Source: Nitrospirota bacterium (GTDB lineage Bacteria > Nitrospirota > Thermodesulfovibrionia > SZUA-242). From it: DNA of 64,000 nt. The position numbers were made by a program, and so were the translations under genes. Below, piece after piece: positions 44,813-53,494 of this stretch. Below the pieces are notes generated by a model. That model had not been told where the DNA came from. It worked only from the letters and a program-made list of their open reading frames with translations, and searched no databases. The first letter of the stretch is position 1; each line of letters opens with the position of its first letter. The DNA lies in the NCBI GenBank assembly GCA_016212095.1, contig JACRHH010000037.1, positions 62,001 to 126,000 of the forward strand, written 5' to 3'.

Positions 44813-45725
44813 GAGGCTCAAATAACGCACACTGAATGGCGTCAGCTTGACGATACCCGGACAATTTCCTCTCAAGCCGTTTGGTCAACGCACTTGAAAG
44901 GTACAGCGATTCATAGGTGAGTTCGTCACGGCCAAGCAATGTTGCCTGACTGGATCGGCCAGCATGAAGTTCAATTCTTGTCAGCCCAAGCGAAACCGGC
45001 AGCGGTTCTCCGAAGGTTTTGTCGCCTCTGCGGCCATCGTAGCTTACGATATAAGATATTCCCCTGGAATTCAGTCTTTCAAGGGCGGCAATGAATTTGT
45101 CATGGGAAATGCCTGAATAATAACGGGAATCCCTCTCGCCGCATACGCCCTGATATGGCGGATCCATGTAAACAAGGTCTGTAACCCCAGCCTTCTCCAG
45201 CACATCCCTGTAGTCCAGCGATGAAAAAATGGCTCGCCCCTTCAATAGCGAGGATACGCCAAATATGTTCGCGCGCATGGTTTCTGGTTGCGTTCCGTGG
45301 CGTCTTTTATCGGGACTCTGATTAAAAAGACCATCTGAATTATACCTGACAGAACCTTTGACACATCTGGCAAGCAAGTAAAGGAAGAGGTTTGGATCCA
45401 ATGTGCGGTTGAATTCCTCACGCACACTGTAATAGTGTTCGATAGAGTTGCCGTGTTGCCCATTCCAGATGCGCCTGTAATGCTCGGCGCTCTCAAGAGG
45501 TTTCTCCACCATCAGCCGCAGCAACTCAATCAACGGCCTGTTCAGATCGTTGATCAGATAAGTATTCGCCAACCGGCTGGCGGCGGCGGCAATGCTGATG
45601 GCTGCCGAGCCTGCAAACGGCTCGATAAGGCGATCCATGTCTCTGGGCGCATAGCGCAGTATGGCAGATGCCAGATTGCGCTTGCTGCCTTGATATTGGA
45701 TCGGATGTGGAATGCTGTATGTCAC
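44796..45725 (-). CDS. DNA adenine methyltransferase, D12 class
   Basis: 309 residues. The SAM site is IEPFAGSAAISIAAA near 34-48 and the catalytic motif is YMDPPYQGVCG near 181-190; QYQGSKRNLASAIL opens the protein, as in Dam-like enzymes. With the HNH gene it forms a type II restriction-modification system whose enzyme methylates adenine at the cognate site. The GTG start overlaps the panB stop by four bases, so the pair is translated within the panB transcript. Confidence 0.85.
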   Translation of the reverse strand: MTYSIPHPIQYQGSKRNLASAILRYAPRDMDRLIEPFAGSAAISIAAAASRLANTYLINDLNRPLIELLRLMVEKPLESAEHYRRIWNGQHGNSIEHYYSVREEFNRTLDPNLFLYLLARCVKGSVRYNSDGLFNQSPDKRRHGTQPETMRANIFGVSSLLKGRAIFSSLDYRDVLEKAGVTDLVYMDPPYQGVCGERDSRYYSGISHDKFIAALERLNSRGISYIVSYDGRRGDKTFGEPLPVSLGLTRIELHAGRSSQATLLGRDELTYESLYLSSALTKRLERKLSGYRQADAIQCALFEPHASYA

Positions 45726-46519
45726 GTATAGCTCTGCTCCGCCCCCGGAAACTCGCCGCTTTCAACCTCGGCTATATACTGCCTGATCGCATCAACCGAC
45801 GTTTCCTTCAGGTTGGCGTAGCGCTTCACGAACTTCGGCACAAACCTGTCGAACAGCCCAAGCAGGTCGTGAATCACCAGAATCTGGCCGTCGCAGTGCG
45901 GGCCGCCGCCTATGCCGATGGTCGGAATCGAGACCGATTCCGTAATCTTTCGGGCAAGCTCAACCGGCACGCCCTCAACCACCAGAGAAAAAGCGCCAGA
46001 GTCCTCGACCATTTTTGCCTCATCAACAAGCCTCTGCGCCGCCGCCTCGTCGCGGCCCTGAACCTTGTAGCCGCCGTGGCGGTGTATGGACTGCGGCGTG
46101 ATGCCTATATGCGCCATCACCGGAATGTCGAAGTTCACAAGCTCTTTTATCACCGGAAGCACGTTTGCTCCGCCTTCGATCTTCACGCCCTGAGCGCCCA
46201 CCTGAAGGAAGCGTCCGGCGTTTCGCACAGCTTCGCCGACCGAAACCTGATACGAGAGAAACGGCATGTCGCCAAGCACCATCGCCCGTTTGGCTGCGCG
46301 GGCAACGATGCGCGTGTGGTAGAGCATCTCGTCCATCGTAACCGGAAGCGTGTTGTCGAGCCCCTGCACAACCACGCCCAGCGAGTCGCCCACAAGAATT
46401 ATGTCAACTCCCGCCTCGTCAACGATCGCGGCGGTGGGAAAGTCGTATGCCGTGAGCGCGGAGATGCGCTTTCCCTCGGTTTTTTTCCTGACAAGCCCCT
46501 GAATGGTTACTTTCTGCAT
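45722..46519 (-). CDS. panB: 3-methyl-2-oxobutanoate hydroxymethyltransferase
   Basis: 265 residues, TIM barrel. VTIQGLVRKKTEGKRISAL, TAYDFPTAAIVDEAGVDIIL, VGDSLGVVVQGLDNTLPVTM, ANVLPVIKELVNFDIPVMAH, GGPHCDGQILVIHDLLGL are all standard. It makes ketopantoate in coenzyme A synthesis. It is the first gene of the panB-methyltransferase-HNH-thyX-TPR-hisA run on the minus strand and is divergent from yceD. No panC or panD is adjacent. Confidence 0.95.
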   Translation of the reverse strand: MQKVTIQGLVRKKTEGKRISALTAYDFPTAAIVDEAGVDIILVGDSLGVVVQGLDNTLPVTMDEMLYHTRIVARAAKRAMVLGDMPFLSYQVSVGEAVRNAGRFLQVGAQGVKIEGGANVLPVIKELVNFDIPVMAHIGITPQSIHRHGGYKVQGRDEAAAQRLVDEAKMVEDSGAFSLVVEGVPVELARKITESVSIPTIGIGGGPHCDGQILVIHDLLGLFDRFVPKFVKRYANLKETSVDAIRQYIAEVESGEFPGAEQSYT

Positions 46520-46652
46520 TTATCCGGCTCCCCGTGGTGCTGCTTTTGATAACGTAGCCTAATGGCTGAAAAACCGGGAAGTCAAGACAAATGCTCCATC
46601 ATTACAGAATTGTTCGGCTGCCCGCGGCTGCGGCATGGGCGCGGCCAGCCGA

Positions 46653-46681
46653 TTGACATAAAAGATGGCAGTTCTTATAAT
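46653..46681 (+). promoter_or_regulatory. Perfect consensus sigma-70 promoter of the yceD-rpmF-fab run
   Basis: TTGACA at 46653-46658, exactly 17 bases, TATAAT at 46676-46681. Transcription should start near 46688, giving a 17-base leader with CCGGAG before the ATG at 46705. This is the only full-consensus promoter seen and suits a ribosomal and lipid synthesis operon. Confidence 0.85.
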
Positions 46682-46704
46682 TCCATTCTTTTGCGACCGG
46701 AGAC

Positions 46705-47211
46705 ATGCGTATTTTCATATCGAAAATCCCGGAAGACGGGCTTGCACTGAATGTCAGGGAGCGGATATCCCCGGAGGAATTCAGTATCACCACTCCGGTG
46801 ACCGGCGGGCTTCGCGTCCGAAAGGTTGAAAACCGCGTTCTGGTCGATGGGGAGTTGAGTTGCCGCGCCGGGTTTCAGTGTTCGCGCTGCCTTGGCGATT
46901 TTGAAGGCGCTGTCGATTCCAGGCTGTCGGTCGAGTACCGGCCCGCTCCGGAACAGGACGAGGCGGAGGAGCACGAGCTTCAGGCGGGCGAACTGGATGT
47001 TATCTTCCACGAAGGCGACGAGCTCGATCTTTCGGAGCTGGTAATGGAGCAGGTTCTCCTTGCTGTTCCGATGAGTCCGGTCTGTTCCGATTCATGCAAG
47101 GGGCTTTGCCCCGTGTGCGGCGGCAACCTGAACGAGCGGCAGTGCGATTGCGACACCCGGTATATCGATCCGAGACTTAAGGTATTAATGAAGTTGAAAG
47201 GAGAAGTGTAA
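46705..47211 (+). CDS. DUF177/YceD-family protein
   Basis: 168 residues. The family pattern is an N-terminal beta domain and four cysteines: FQCSRCLGDFEGAVD, then VCSDSCKGLCPVCGGNLNER with a following QCDCDTRYIDPRL. YceD is needed for normal 23S rRNA levels in some bacteria and almost always lies just before rpmF, as here: the gap to rpmF is one base. It is first in the operon after the consensus promoter. Confidence 0.9.
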   Translation: MRIFISKIPEDGLALNVRERISPEEFSITTPVTGGLRVRKVENRVLVDGELSCRAGFQCSRCLGDFEGAVDSRLSVEYRPAPEQDEAEEHELQAGELDVIFHEGDELDLSELVMEQVLLAVPMSPVCSDSCKGLCPVCGGNLNERQCDCDTRYIDPRLKVLMKLKGEV

Positions 47212-47212
47212 A

Positions 47213-47392
47213 ATGGCGAATCCTACAAGCAGGCATTCGAAGTCGAGAAGAAACAAGAGGCGGGCCAACTGGAAGGTTGACGCGCCGAGTCTTTCGACAT
47301 GCACGAATTGCCAGGAACCGAAGATGCCGCACCGGGTATGCCCGTCCTGCGGAACATACAAGGGGCGGAAGGTGCTGGAAATCGCGGAATGA
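47213..47392 (+). CDS. rpmF: 50S ribosomal protein L32
   Basis: 59 residues. MANPTSRHSKSRRNKRRANW is the family start, followed by two CxxC pairs that bind zinc (CTNC at 31-34, CPSC at 44-47) and the end YKGRKVLEIAE. It is easily missed because of its size. Start at the ATG 47213, one base after the yceD stop; its TGA overlaps the ATG of plsX (ATGA), so translation is coupled. Confidence 0.95.
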   Translation: MANPTSRHSKSRRNKRRANWKVDAPSLSTCTNCQEPKMPHRVCPSCGTYKGRKVLEIAE

Positions 47393-48423
47393 GAATAGCC
47401 CTCGATGCCATGGGGGGGGACTCAGCCCCCGCCGTGACGGTCAGGGGGGCGCTGGAGGCGGTTGAAGCCTTCGGTCTGGAAGTGATTCTGGTGGGGGACG
47501 AAGAGCTTGTGCGGCGTGAGCTCGGTGGCGGAACGCTTCCGTCCGGAATACGCGTCAGGCACACAAGCCAGCTGGTGGCCATGGATGAACAGCCGTCGGC
47601 GGCGCTCAGGCGCAAAAAGGATTCATCCATTCGCGTGGCTGTCGATCTTGTAAAAAACGGCGAGGCGGACGCTGTGGTGAGCGCGGGCAATACCGGCGCT
47701 GCCATGGCCATATCTTTTTTCGTGCTTGGAGCCATCGACGGCGTTGACAGGCCGGGAATTGCCGCCGTCATGCCGAGCGCGAAGGATCCGTTCGTGCTGA
47801 TCGACGCCGGGGCAACTGTAGATTGCAGGCCGGTGCATCTTCTCCAGTTCGGCGTGATGGGCAGTTGCTACGCATCCACTGTGCTTGGGCGAACCAGGCC
47901 CACGGTCGGGCTTCTGGGCATCGGCGAGGAGGCGGGAAAGGGCAACGAGCTTACGAAGGAGGCGTTCAAGCTTCTTTCGGACTCGAAGCTGAATTTCGTT
48001 GGCAACATCGAGGGCAAGGAGATGTTTTCCGGCGCTGTGGATGTTGTGGTCTGCGACGGCTTTATAGGAAATGTTGCGCTCAAGATCGGCGAAGGCCTTG
48101 TTGATGCGCTTGCAAAGATGCTCAAGCAGGAGATAAGCGGAAGCATGCTTGGCAAAATTGGCTATATGTTCATGCGCGCCGGGCTTCCGGGCATCAGGAA
48201 GAAGATGGACTATGCCGAATACGGCGGCGCGCCGCTTCTTGGCATCAACGGCGTGAGCATCATAAGCCACGGACGCTCGACAGCCAAGGCGATAAAGAAC
48301 GCGCTGCGCGTTGCCGACGACTCGGCGCGAAAGAATCTTACCGGGATAATCGGCGCGGGCATAGGCGAGGCCATGCACGATGCCAATCCCGACATATCGG
48401 GCGTTACAGTAAATGCCGCTTAG
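47389..48423 (+). CDS. plsX: Phosphate acyltransferase PlsX
   Basis: 344 residues. MRIALDAMGGDSAPAVTVRG opens the family, with VSAGNTGAAM, AVMPSAKDPFVLIDAGATVD, GIGEEAGKGN and VCDGFIGNVALKIGEGL. It moves acyl groups from acyl-ACP to phosphate for membrane phospholipid synthesis. The ATG overlaps the rpmF stop; the upstream in-frame ATG at 47299 lies inside rpmF and is not used. It overlaps fabH by 11 bases. Confidence 0.95.
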   Translation: MRIALDAMGGDSAPAVTVRGALEAVEAFGLEVILVGDEELVRRELGGGTLPSGIRVRHTSQLVAMDEQPSAALRRKKDSSIRVAVDLVKNGEADAVVSAGNTGAAMAISFFVLGAIDGVDRPGIAAVMPSAKDPFVLIDAGATVDCRPVHLLQFGVMGSCYASTVLGRTRPTVGLLGIGEEAGKGNELTKEAFKLLSDSKLNFVGNIEGKEMFSGAVDVVVCDGFIGNVALKIGEGLVDALAKMLKQEISGSMLGKIGYMFMRAGLPGIRKKMDYAEYGGAPLLGINGVSIISHGRSTAKAIKNALRVADDSARKNLTGIIGAGIGEAMHDANPDISGVTVNAA

Positions 48424-49351
48424 AACCATCATCACCGGAACAGGCTCATGCCTTCCCGATCGGGTTCTCACGAATTTCGATCTCGAAAAGATGGTCGATA
48501 CGACCAATCAGTGGATCGTTGAGCGCACCGGCATAAGCGAGCGCAGAATCGGAGCCGACGGCGAAGCGACATCCGACATCGGCCTGAAGGCCGCGCGCGC
48601 GGCAATGGAAGCCGCCGGTGTTGGGCCGGAAGACATCGATCTGATTGTTTTCGCCACGATCACGCCGGATCAGCCGATGCCCGCCACGGCCTGCCTGCTT
48701 CAGGCGAAGCTTGGCGCAAGGCGCGCCGCAGCCTTCGACATATCGGCGGCATGTTCCGGCTTTATCTACGGGCTCTCGATAGCCGACGGCATGATACGCT
48801 CAGGCTCGGCCAGACGCGTGCTGCTGGTGGGCGCGGAGATGCTTTCGCGCGTGACCGACTGGCAAGACCGCTCGACCTGTGTGCTTTTCGGCGACGGAGC
48901 GGGCGCCGTGGTGCTTGAGGGAACCGACGACACGGCGTCCGGCGTTGAATATGTTCGCATTCATGCGGACGGCACGCTTTGGGACATGCTGCATATACCG
49001 GAGAATTTCATAAGGATGAAGGGGAACGAGACGTTCAAGGTGGCTGTCAGAACCCTTGAGGCGCTTGTGATCGACACGCTTCGGGAAAACAATCTGCAAG
49101 CGTCCGACATCACGTTTCTGCTTCCCCATCAGGCCAACGAGCGTATAATACGCGCCACGGCTGAAAGGCTGGGCCTGCCGATGGAGCGGGTGATAATGAA
49201 CCTCGAAAAGGTCGGCAACACCTCCGGCGCATCGATTCCAATTGCGCTGGATGAAGCCGTCAGATCGGGCCGCATAAAACGCGGCGACAGGATTTTGCTT
49301 GAAGCCTTCGGCGCCGGCCTTACATGGGGCGCGGCCCTAATAAAGTGGTAG
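48413..49351 (+). CDS. fabH: 3-oxoacyl-ACP synthase III
   Basis: 312 residues. The catalytic Cys lies in DISAACSGFIYGL near 113; the His and Asn partners are in PHQANERIIRATAERL and NTSGASIPIAL. It condenses acetyl-CoA with malonyl-ACP to start fatty-acid elongation. It directly follows plsX. The three genes after it are not fatty-acid synthesis genes but an acyl-CoA dehydrogenase and its electron acceptor. Confidence 0.97.
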   Translation: MPLRTIITGTGSCLPDRVLTNFDLEKMVDTTNQWIVERTGISERRIGADGEATSDIGLKAARAAMEAAGVGPEDIDLIVFATITPDQPMPATACLLQAKLGARRAAAFDISAACSGFIYGLSIADGMIRSGSARRVLLVGAEMLSRVTDWQDRSTCVLFGDGAGAVVLEGTDDTASGVEYVRIHADGTLWDMLHIPENFIRMKGNETFKVAVRTLEALVIDTLRENNLQASDITFLLPHQANERIIRATAERLGLPMERVIMNLEKVGNTSGASIPIALDEAVRSGRIKRGDRILLEAFGAGLTWGAALIKW

Positions 49352-49384
49352 TGACGGTTTCCTAATTATCAGGGAGGGTTTTTT

Positions 49385-50542
49385 ATGGATTATCAGTTGA
49401 CCGAAGAACAGGTGATGATACGGGACCTGGCCCGCCAGATCGCGCGGGAGAGGGTAGTTCCCGTTCGCGCCGAGATGGACGAGAAGGGGATTTTCCCCTG
49501 GGAAATAATCAAGGTTCTGGGTGAATCAGACCTGATGGGCCTGCATATTCCGCAGGAGTACGGCGGCATGGCATCCGGCGCGCTGGCACATATGGTTGCA
49601 ATCGAGGAACTGTCCAAGGCCTGTCTTGGAGTATCCACAACATACGCGGCCAACGCGCTCGGCACTTTCCCGCTCCTTTTTTTCGGCTCGGATGAAAAGA
49701 AAAAGAAGTTCCTGCCTGAAATAGCGTCAGGAAAGCGGCTGGTTGCGTTTGCGCTTACAGAGGCGAACGCCGGAAGCGACGCAAGCGGCATCCAGACCAC
49801 GGCGAAGCTCGATGGCAATGAATATGTGCTGAACGGCACGAAACAGTGGATAACAAACGGCGGCGAGGCCGAAATCTACACGGTTGTAGCTATGACCGAC
49901 AAGAGCCGCGGCGCTCGCGGCGCGTCGGCCTTCGTTGTGGAAAAAGGCGCGCCCGGCTTCACCTTCGGCAAGAAGGAAGACAAGATGGGCATAAGGTGCT
50001 CGGCCACCCGCGAGCTTGTGTTCGAAAACTGCCGCATCCCCAAGGACAACCTGCTTGGACGCGAAGGCATGGGGTTTCTGGTTGCGATGAAGACGCTCGA
50101 CCATTCGCGCTGCGGCGTGGGCTCTCAGGGCTTGGGCGTGGCAGCCGGAGCGCTCGATGAAGCCGTGAAGTTCGCCCGCGAGCGCGTTCAGTTCGGGCAT
50201 CCGATCATCGGATTTCAGGCCATCCAGCATATGCTTGCCGACATGGCGACAGCCGTGGAGGCGGCCCGCGCGCTTGTTTACAGCGTGGCCCGCGCCATGG
50301 AATCGGGCGTGAAGGATTTCTCGAAGGTTTCGGCTATGGCCAAGGTTTTTGCGACCGATGTGGGCATGAGGGTGACAACAGACGCAGTGCAGATTCTGGG
50401 CGGATCGGGCTACATGAAGGAGTATCCGGTTGAAAAGATGATGCGCGACGCCAAGATCCTCCAGATATTCGAGGGAACAAACCAGATTCTCCGCAACGTT
50501 ATCGGGCAGGAATTAAACAAAGAGGCCGCGCGAGGTAACTAA
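49385..50542 (+). CDS. Acyl-CoA dehydrogenase
   Basis: 385 residues. FAD-dependent enzyme: FALTEANAGSDASGIQTTAK, GTKQWITNGGEAEI, FVVEKGAPGFTFGKKEDKMG and the catalytic Glu in MMRDAKILQIFEGTNQILRN near 369. It oxidises acyl-CoA to enoyl-CoA and passes electrons to Etf, encoded just after it. The substrate length cannot be told from sequence; short chains (butyryl-CoA type) are likely for this subgroup. GGAGGG precedes the ATG. It sits between fabH and fabD, an unusual place for a degradative enzyme. Confidence 0.95.
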   Translation: MDYQLTEEQVMIRDLARQIARERVVPVRAEMDEKGIFPWEIIKVLGESDLMGLHIPQEYGGMASGALAHMVAIEELSKACLGVSTTYAANALGTFPLLFFGSDEKKKKFLPEIASGKRLVAFALTEANAGSDASGIQTTAKLDGNEYVLNGTKQWITNGGEAEIYTVVAMTDKSRGARGASAFVVEKGAPGFTFGKKEDKMGIRCSATRELVFENCRIPKDNLLGREGMGFLVAMKTLDHSRCGVGSQGLGVAAGALDEAVKFARERVQFGHPIIGFQAIQHMLADMATAVEAARALVYSVARAMESGVKDFSKVSAMAKVFATDVGMRVTTDAVQILGGSGYMKEYPVEKMMRDAKILQIFEGTNQILRNVIGQELNKEAARGN

Positions 50543-50546
50543 AGCG

Positions 50547-51332
50547 ATGAAGATCGTTGTCTGCGTAAAACAGGTTCCCGACACCGCAGAGGTGAAGCTC
50601 GACCGCGAGAAGAACACGCTCATCCGCGACGGCGTTCCGAGCATCATCAATCCGTACGACCGCCATGCCATCGAAGCGGCATTGTCGATCAAGGAGCAGG
50701 CCGGAGGCGGCACGGTCACGGCGATAAGCATGGGCCCGCCGCAGGCCGAAGCCGCGCTGCGCGAGGCCATAGAGCTTGGCGTGGATGAAGGAGTGCTTCT
50801 TACCGACCGCGCGTTTGCCGGATCGGACACGCTTGCCACCTCGCGGGCGCTTGCGGCGATGATTTCAATAATCTCGCCGGATGTAATCTTCTGCGGCAAG
50901 CAGGCCATCGACGGCGACACGGCGCAGGTTGGCCCGGAAGTGGCCGAATTTCTCGGCATTCCGCATGTTGCCTACGTGCGGAAGATCGTTACCGTATCGG
51001 ACGGCGCAATCCGCGTTGAGCGGCTGATGGACGACGGATACGACGTTGTTGACACCTCGCTTCCGGTGCTTTTTACAGCCGTGAAGGAGTTGAACACGCC
51101 CCGTCTGCCGTCGCTGCGCGGGAAAATGGCTGCAAAGAAGGCGGTCATAAAAAAAATAACCGCCGCCGATCTTTCGATTCCGGAGGGCGAACTTGGGCTT
51201 TCCGGCTCGCCCACGCAGGTGAACCGGGTGTTCACGCCTGAGGCGCGCGGCGGGCGCAAGGCGCTTTCCGGCTCGCTTGAGGAGCAGGTTTCGGCGCTTG
51301 CGGGCGAGCTTCGCGCAATGAGTTGCGCGTAG
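50547..51332 (+). CDS. etfB: Electron transfer flavoprotein beta subunit
   Basis: 261 residues. MKIVVCVKQVPDTAEVKLD, NPYDRHAIEAALSIKEQ, ISMGPPQAEAALREAIELGV and AIDGDTAQVGPEVAEFLGIP are family marks; the AMP site is in the region VLLTDRAFAGSDTLATSRAL. It pairs with the alpha subunit to take electrons from acyl-CoA dehydrogenase. It starts four bases after the dehydrogenase stop, so the three proteins are made together. A usual bifurcating Etf cannot be excluded. Confidence 0.95.
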   Translation: MKIVVCVKQVPDTAEVKLDREKNTLIRDGVPSIINPYDRHAIEAALSIKEQAGGGTVTAISMGPPQAEAALREAIELGVDEGVLLTDRAFAGSDTLATSRALAAMISIISPDVIFCGKQAIDGDTAQVGPEVAEFLGIPHVAYVRKIVTVSDGAIRVERLMDDGYDVVDTSLPVLFTAVKELNTPRLPSLRGKMAAKKAVIKKITAADLSIPEGELGLSGSPTQVNRVFTPEARGGRKALSGSLEEQVSALAGELRAMSCA

Positions 51333-51363
51333 GCGCAAATCGATTAAGGAGTCGATTCAGAAT

Positions 51364-52554
51364 ATGTTCATAAAGGTAAATCCTGAAAAATGCGTGGGCT
51401 GCGAGGCCTGCCTTTCGGCATGTCCGTATGACGCCATAACGATGGAAGGCGGCGTTGCGGTAATCGGCGAACTATGCCAGGCCTGCCGCGCATGTCTTAC
51501 GGTATGTCCGGAGGGCGCGATTGTCGAGTCCGGCAAGGCGGAGGCAACTGTCGATGCGGGCGCGTCCGGCATTATGGTGTTCGCCGAACAGCGCCACGGA
51601 TGCCTTGCAGGCGTGGCGATTGAACTGCTTGGAGCCGCGAGAAAGATCGCCGGACAGATTGCTTCGCGGCGCGGCGCCACTTGCAGCGTTTCAGCAGTTC
51701 TTCTTGGCGGCGGGCGCGATGCGGCGGACGAGCTGATATGCTTTGGAGCCGACAGGGTTTATCACGCAACCGGGCCGGAGCTTGACGCGTTCCACGACGA
51801 GGCCTGCGCCGAAATGCTGGCCCGCGCCATCGACGCCGCGAAGCCTGAAATCGTGCTTGCCGGAGCCACGGCCATTGGCAGGTCTTTCCTGCCGCGCGTT
51901 GCGGCCCGGCTTCGCACCGGACTTACAGCAGACTGCACATCGCTTGAGATGGACGAAAACGGCGTGAACCTGCTTCAGGTGCGTCCGGCATGGGGCGGAA
52001 ACATCATGGCCTCGATCCTTACGCCGTCGCGCCGCCCGCAGATGGCAACGGTGCGGCCAAAGGTGATGAAGCCGATCGAGCGCGTTGAAGGCAGACAGGG
52101 CGAGATAATTAACCTGCCGTCCGACGGGCTTGTGGTTCGGGCCAAAGTGGTTGAATTCATTAAAGAAGTTACCATGAACGTGAACATCGCCGAGTCTGAC
52201 GTGATTGTGGCCGGCGGGCGCGGCGTGGGGCAGAAGGGTTTCGAGATGCTCTTCGAGCTTGCCGGACTTCTGGGCGGCGCGGTCGGCGCGTCGCGTGCCG
52301 CGGTTGACGAGGGCTGGATTTCATACGGGCATCAGGTTGGGCAGACCGGCAAAACAGTATGTCCGAAGCTCTATATCGCCTGCGGCATTTCGGGCGCGGT
52401 TCAGCATCTGGTCGGAATGCAGTCGTCCGACGTGATCGTTGCGATAAACAAGAACCCGGACGCGCCGATTTTCAACGTTGCCACATACGGCATCGTGGGC
52501 GATGTGGCGGAAGTTGTTCCGATGCTTATCAGAAAACTGAAGGAATCGGCATGA
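51364..52554 (+). CDS. etfA: Electron transfer flavoprotein alpha subunit with N-terminal ferredoxin domain
   Basis: 396 residues. Residues 1-60 hold two 4Fe-4S motifs, CVGCEACLSACPYDAI and CQACRACLTVCPEGAI. The Etf alpha part follows, with TRPAWGGNIMASIL-like RPAWGGNIMASIL and the C-terminal FAD site GGRGVGQKGFEMLFELAGLL and the closing GISGAVQHLVGMQSSDVIVA. The extra ferredoxin gives a second electron path, typical for anaerobes. It overlaps the fabD start by four bases. Confidence 0.95.
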   Translation: MFIKVNPEKCVGCEACLSACPYDAITMEGGVAVIGELCQACRACLTVCPEGAIVESGKAEATVDAGASGIMVFAEQRHGCLAGVAIELLGAARKIAGQIASRRGATCSVSAVLLGGGRDAADELICFGADRVYHATGPELDAFHDEACAEMLARAIDAAKPEIVLAGATAIGRSFLPRVAARLRTGLTADCTSLEMDENGVNLLQVRPAWGGNIMASILTPSRRPQMATVRPKVMKPIERVEGRQGEIINLPSDGLVVRAKVVEFIKEVTMNVNIAESDVIVAGGRGVGQKGFEMLFELAGLLGGAVGASRAAVDEGWISYGHQVGQTGKTVCPKLYIACGISGAVQHLVGMQSSDVIVAINKNPDAPIFNVATYGIVGDVAEVVPMLIRKLKESA

Positions 52555-53477
52555 GCATCGCGTTTCTTTTTCCGGGACAGGGCTCGCAGTCGGTCGGCAT
52601 GGCCAAGTCGCTCTACGACGCATTCCCCGCGGTGCGCGATTTATACGCGCAGGCCGACGAGGCGCTCGGATATTCGCTCTCGCAGGTGAGTTTTCAAGGC
52701 CCGGCGGACGAGCTTAACCGCACGGAAGTTACCCAGCCGGCAATTCTGGCCGCAAGCATGGCCGCGTTTCAGGCGCTTTCCTACGCCGGAATAAGGCCCG
52801 CGATGGCTGCCGGTCACAGCCTTGGCGAATACAGCGCGCTTTGCGCCGCCGGTGTTTTTTCGTTTGGCGATGCCCTGCGGCTTACGCGCGAGCGGGGGCG
52901 GCTGATGCAGTCTGCCGTGCCGGAGGGAAAAGGCCTGATGGCGGCGGTGCTTGGACTTGACCGCGCCGCGCTGGAAGACGCGCTTTCGGCGGTGACATCG
53001 GGCTATGTGGCTCCTGCCAACTTCAACTGCCCCGGACAGATTGTTATTTCGGGCGAGAAACCGGCTGTTGAGGAAGCGATTGCAAAGCTTAAGGAAAAAG
53101 GCGCGAAACGGGCCGTGCCGCTTGCGGTGTCGGCCCCGTCGCACTGCGCGCTGATGGCTGGGGCGGCGGATTCGCTTGGCCTGTTGATCGACGGCATAAC
53201 GCTTTCCGCCCCGGCGTTTCCTGTTATAAACAATGCCGACGCCGCGCCAATCACATCGAAATCCGGCGTGCGCGACAGCCTTGTGCGCCAGTTGAAATGC
53301 CCGCTTTTCTGGGAGGATTCGATCAGGCGCATGGCTGCGGATGGCGCGGATGTGTTCGTCGAGGCCGGGCCGGGCAAGGTGCTTTCGGGTTTAATTAAAC
53401 GCATATTGCCGGATGCCCGCGTCATGAATGTTGAGGACGCGGCGGGCCTGGAGGCTGTAGTTGCCGCTCTTAAATAA
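52551..53477 (+). CDS. fabD: Malonyl-CoA:ACP transacylase
   Basis: 308 residues. MSIAFLFPGQGSQSVGMAKS opens the family; the active Ser is in AAGHSLGEYSALCAAG near 92; the His partner lies in AVSAPSHCALM. It loads malonyl groups on ACP. The start at 52551 overlaps the last codons of etfA (ATGA). The Q-type residue for substrate choice (GQGSQ) is normal. Confidence 0.97.
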   Translation: MSIAFLFPGQGSQSVGMAKSLYDAFPAVRDLYAQADEALGYSLSQVSFQGPADELNRTEVTQPAILAASMAAFQALSYAGIRPAMAAGHSLGEYSALCAAGVFSFGDALRLTRERGRLMQSAVPEGKGLMAAVLGLDRAALEDALSAVTSGYVAPANFNCPGQIVISGEKPAVEEAIAKLKEKGAKRAVPLAVSAPSHCALMAGAADSLGLLIDGITLSAPAFPVINNADAAPITSKSGVRDSLVRQLKCPLFWEDSIRRMAADGADVFVEAGPGKVLSGLIKRILPDARVMNVEDAAGLEAVVAALK

Positions 53478-53494
53478 TTTTCGAGGTGATCGCC

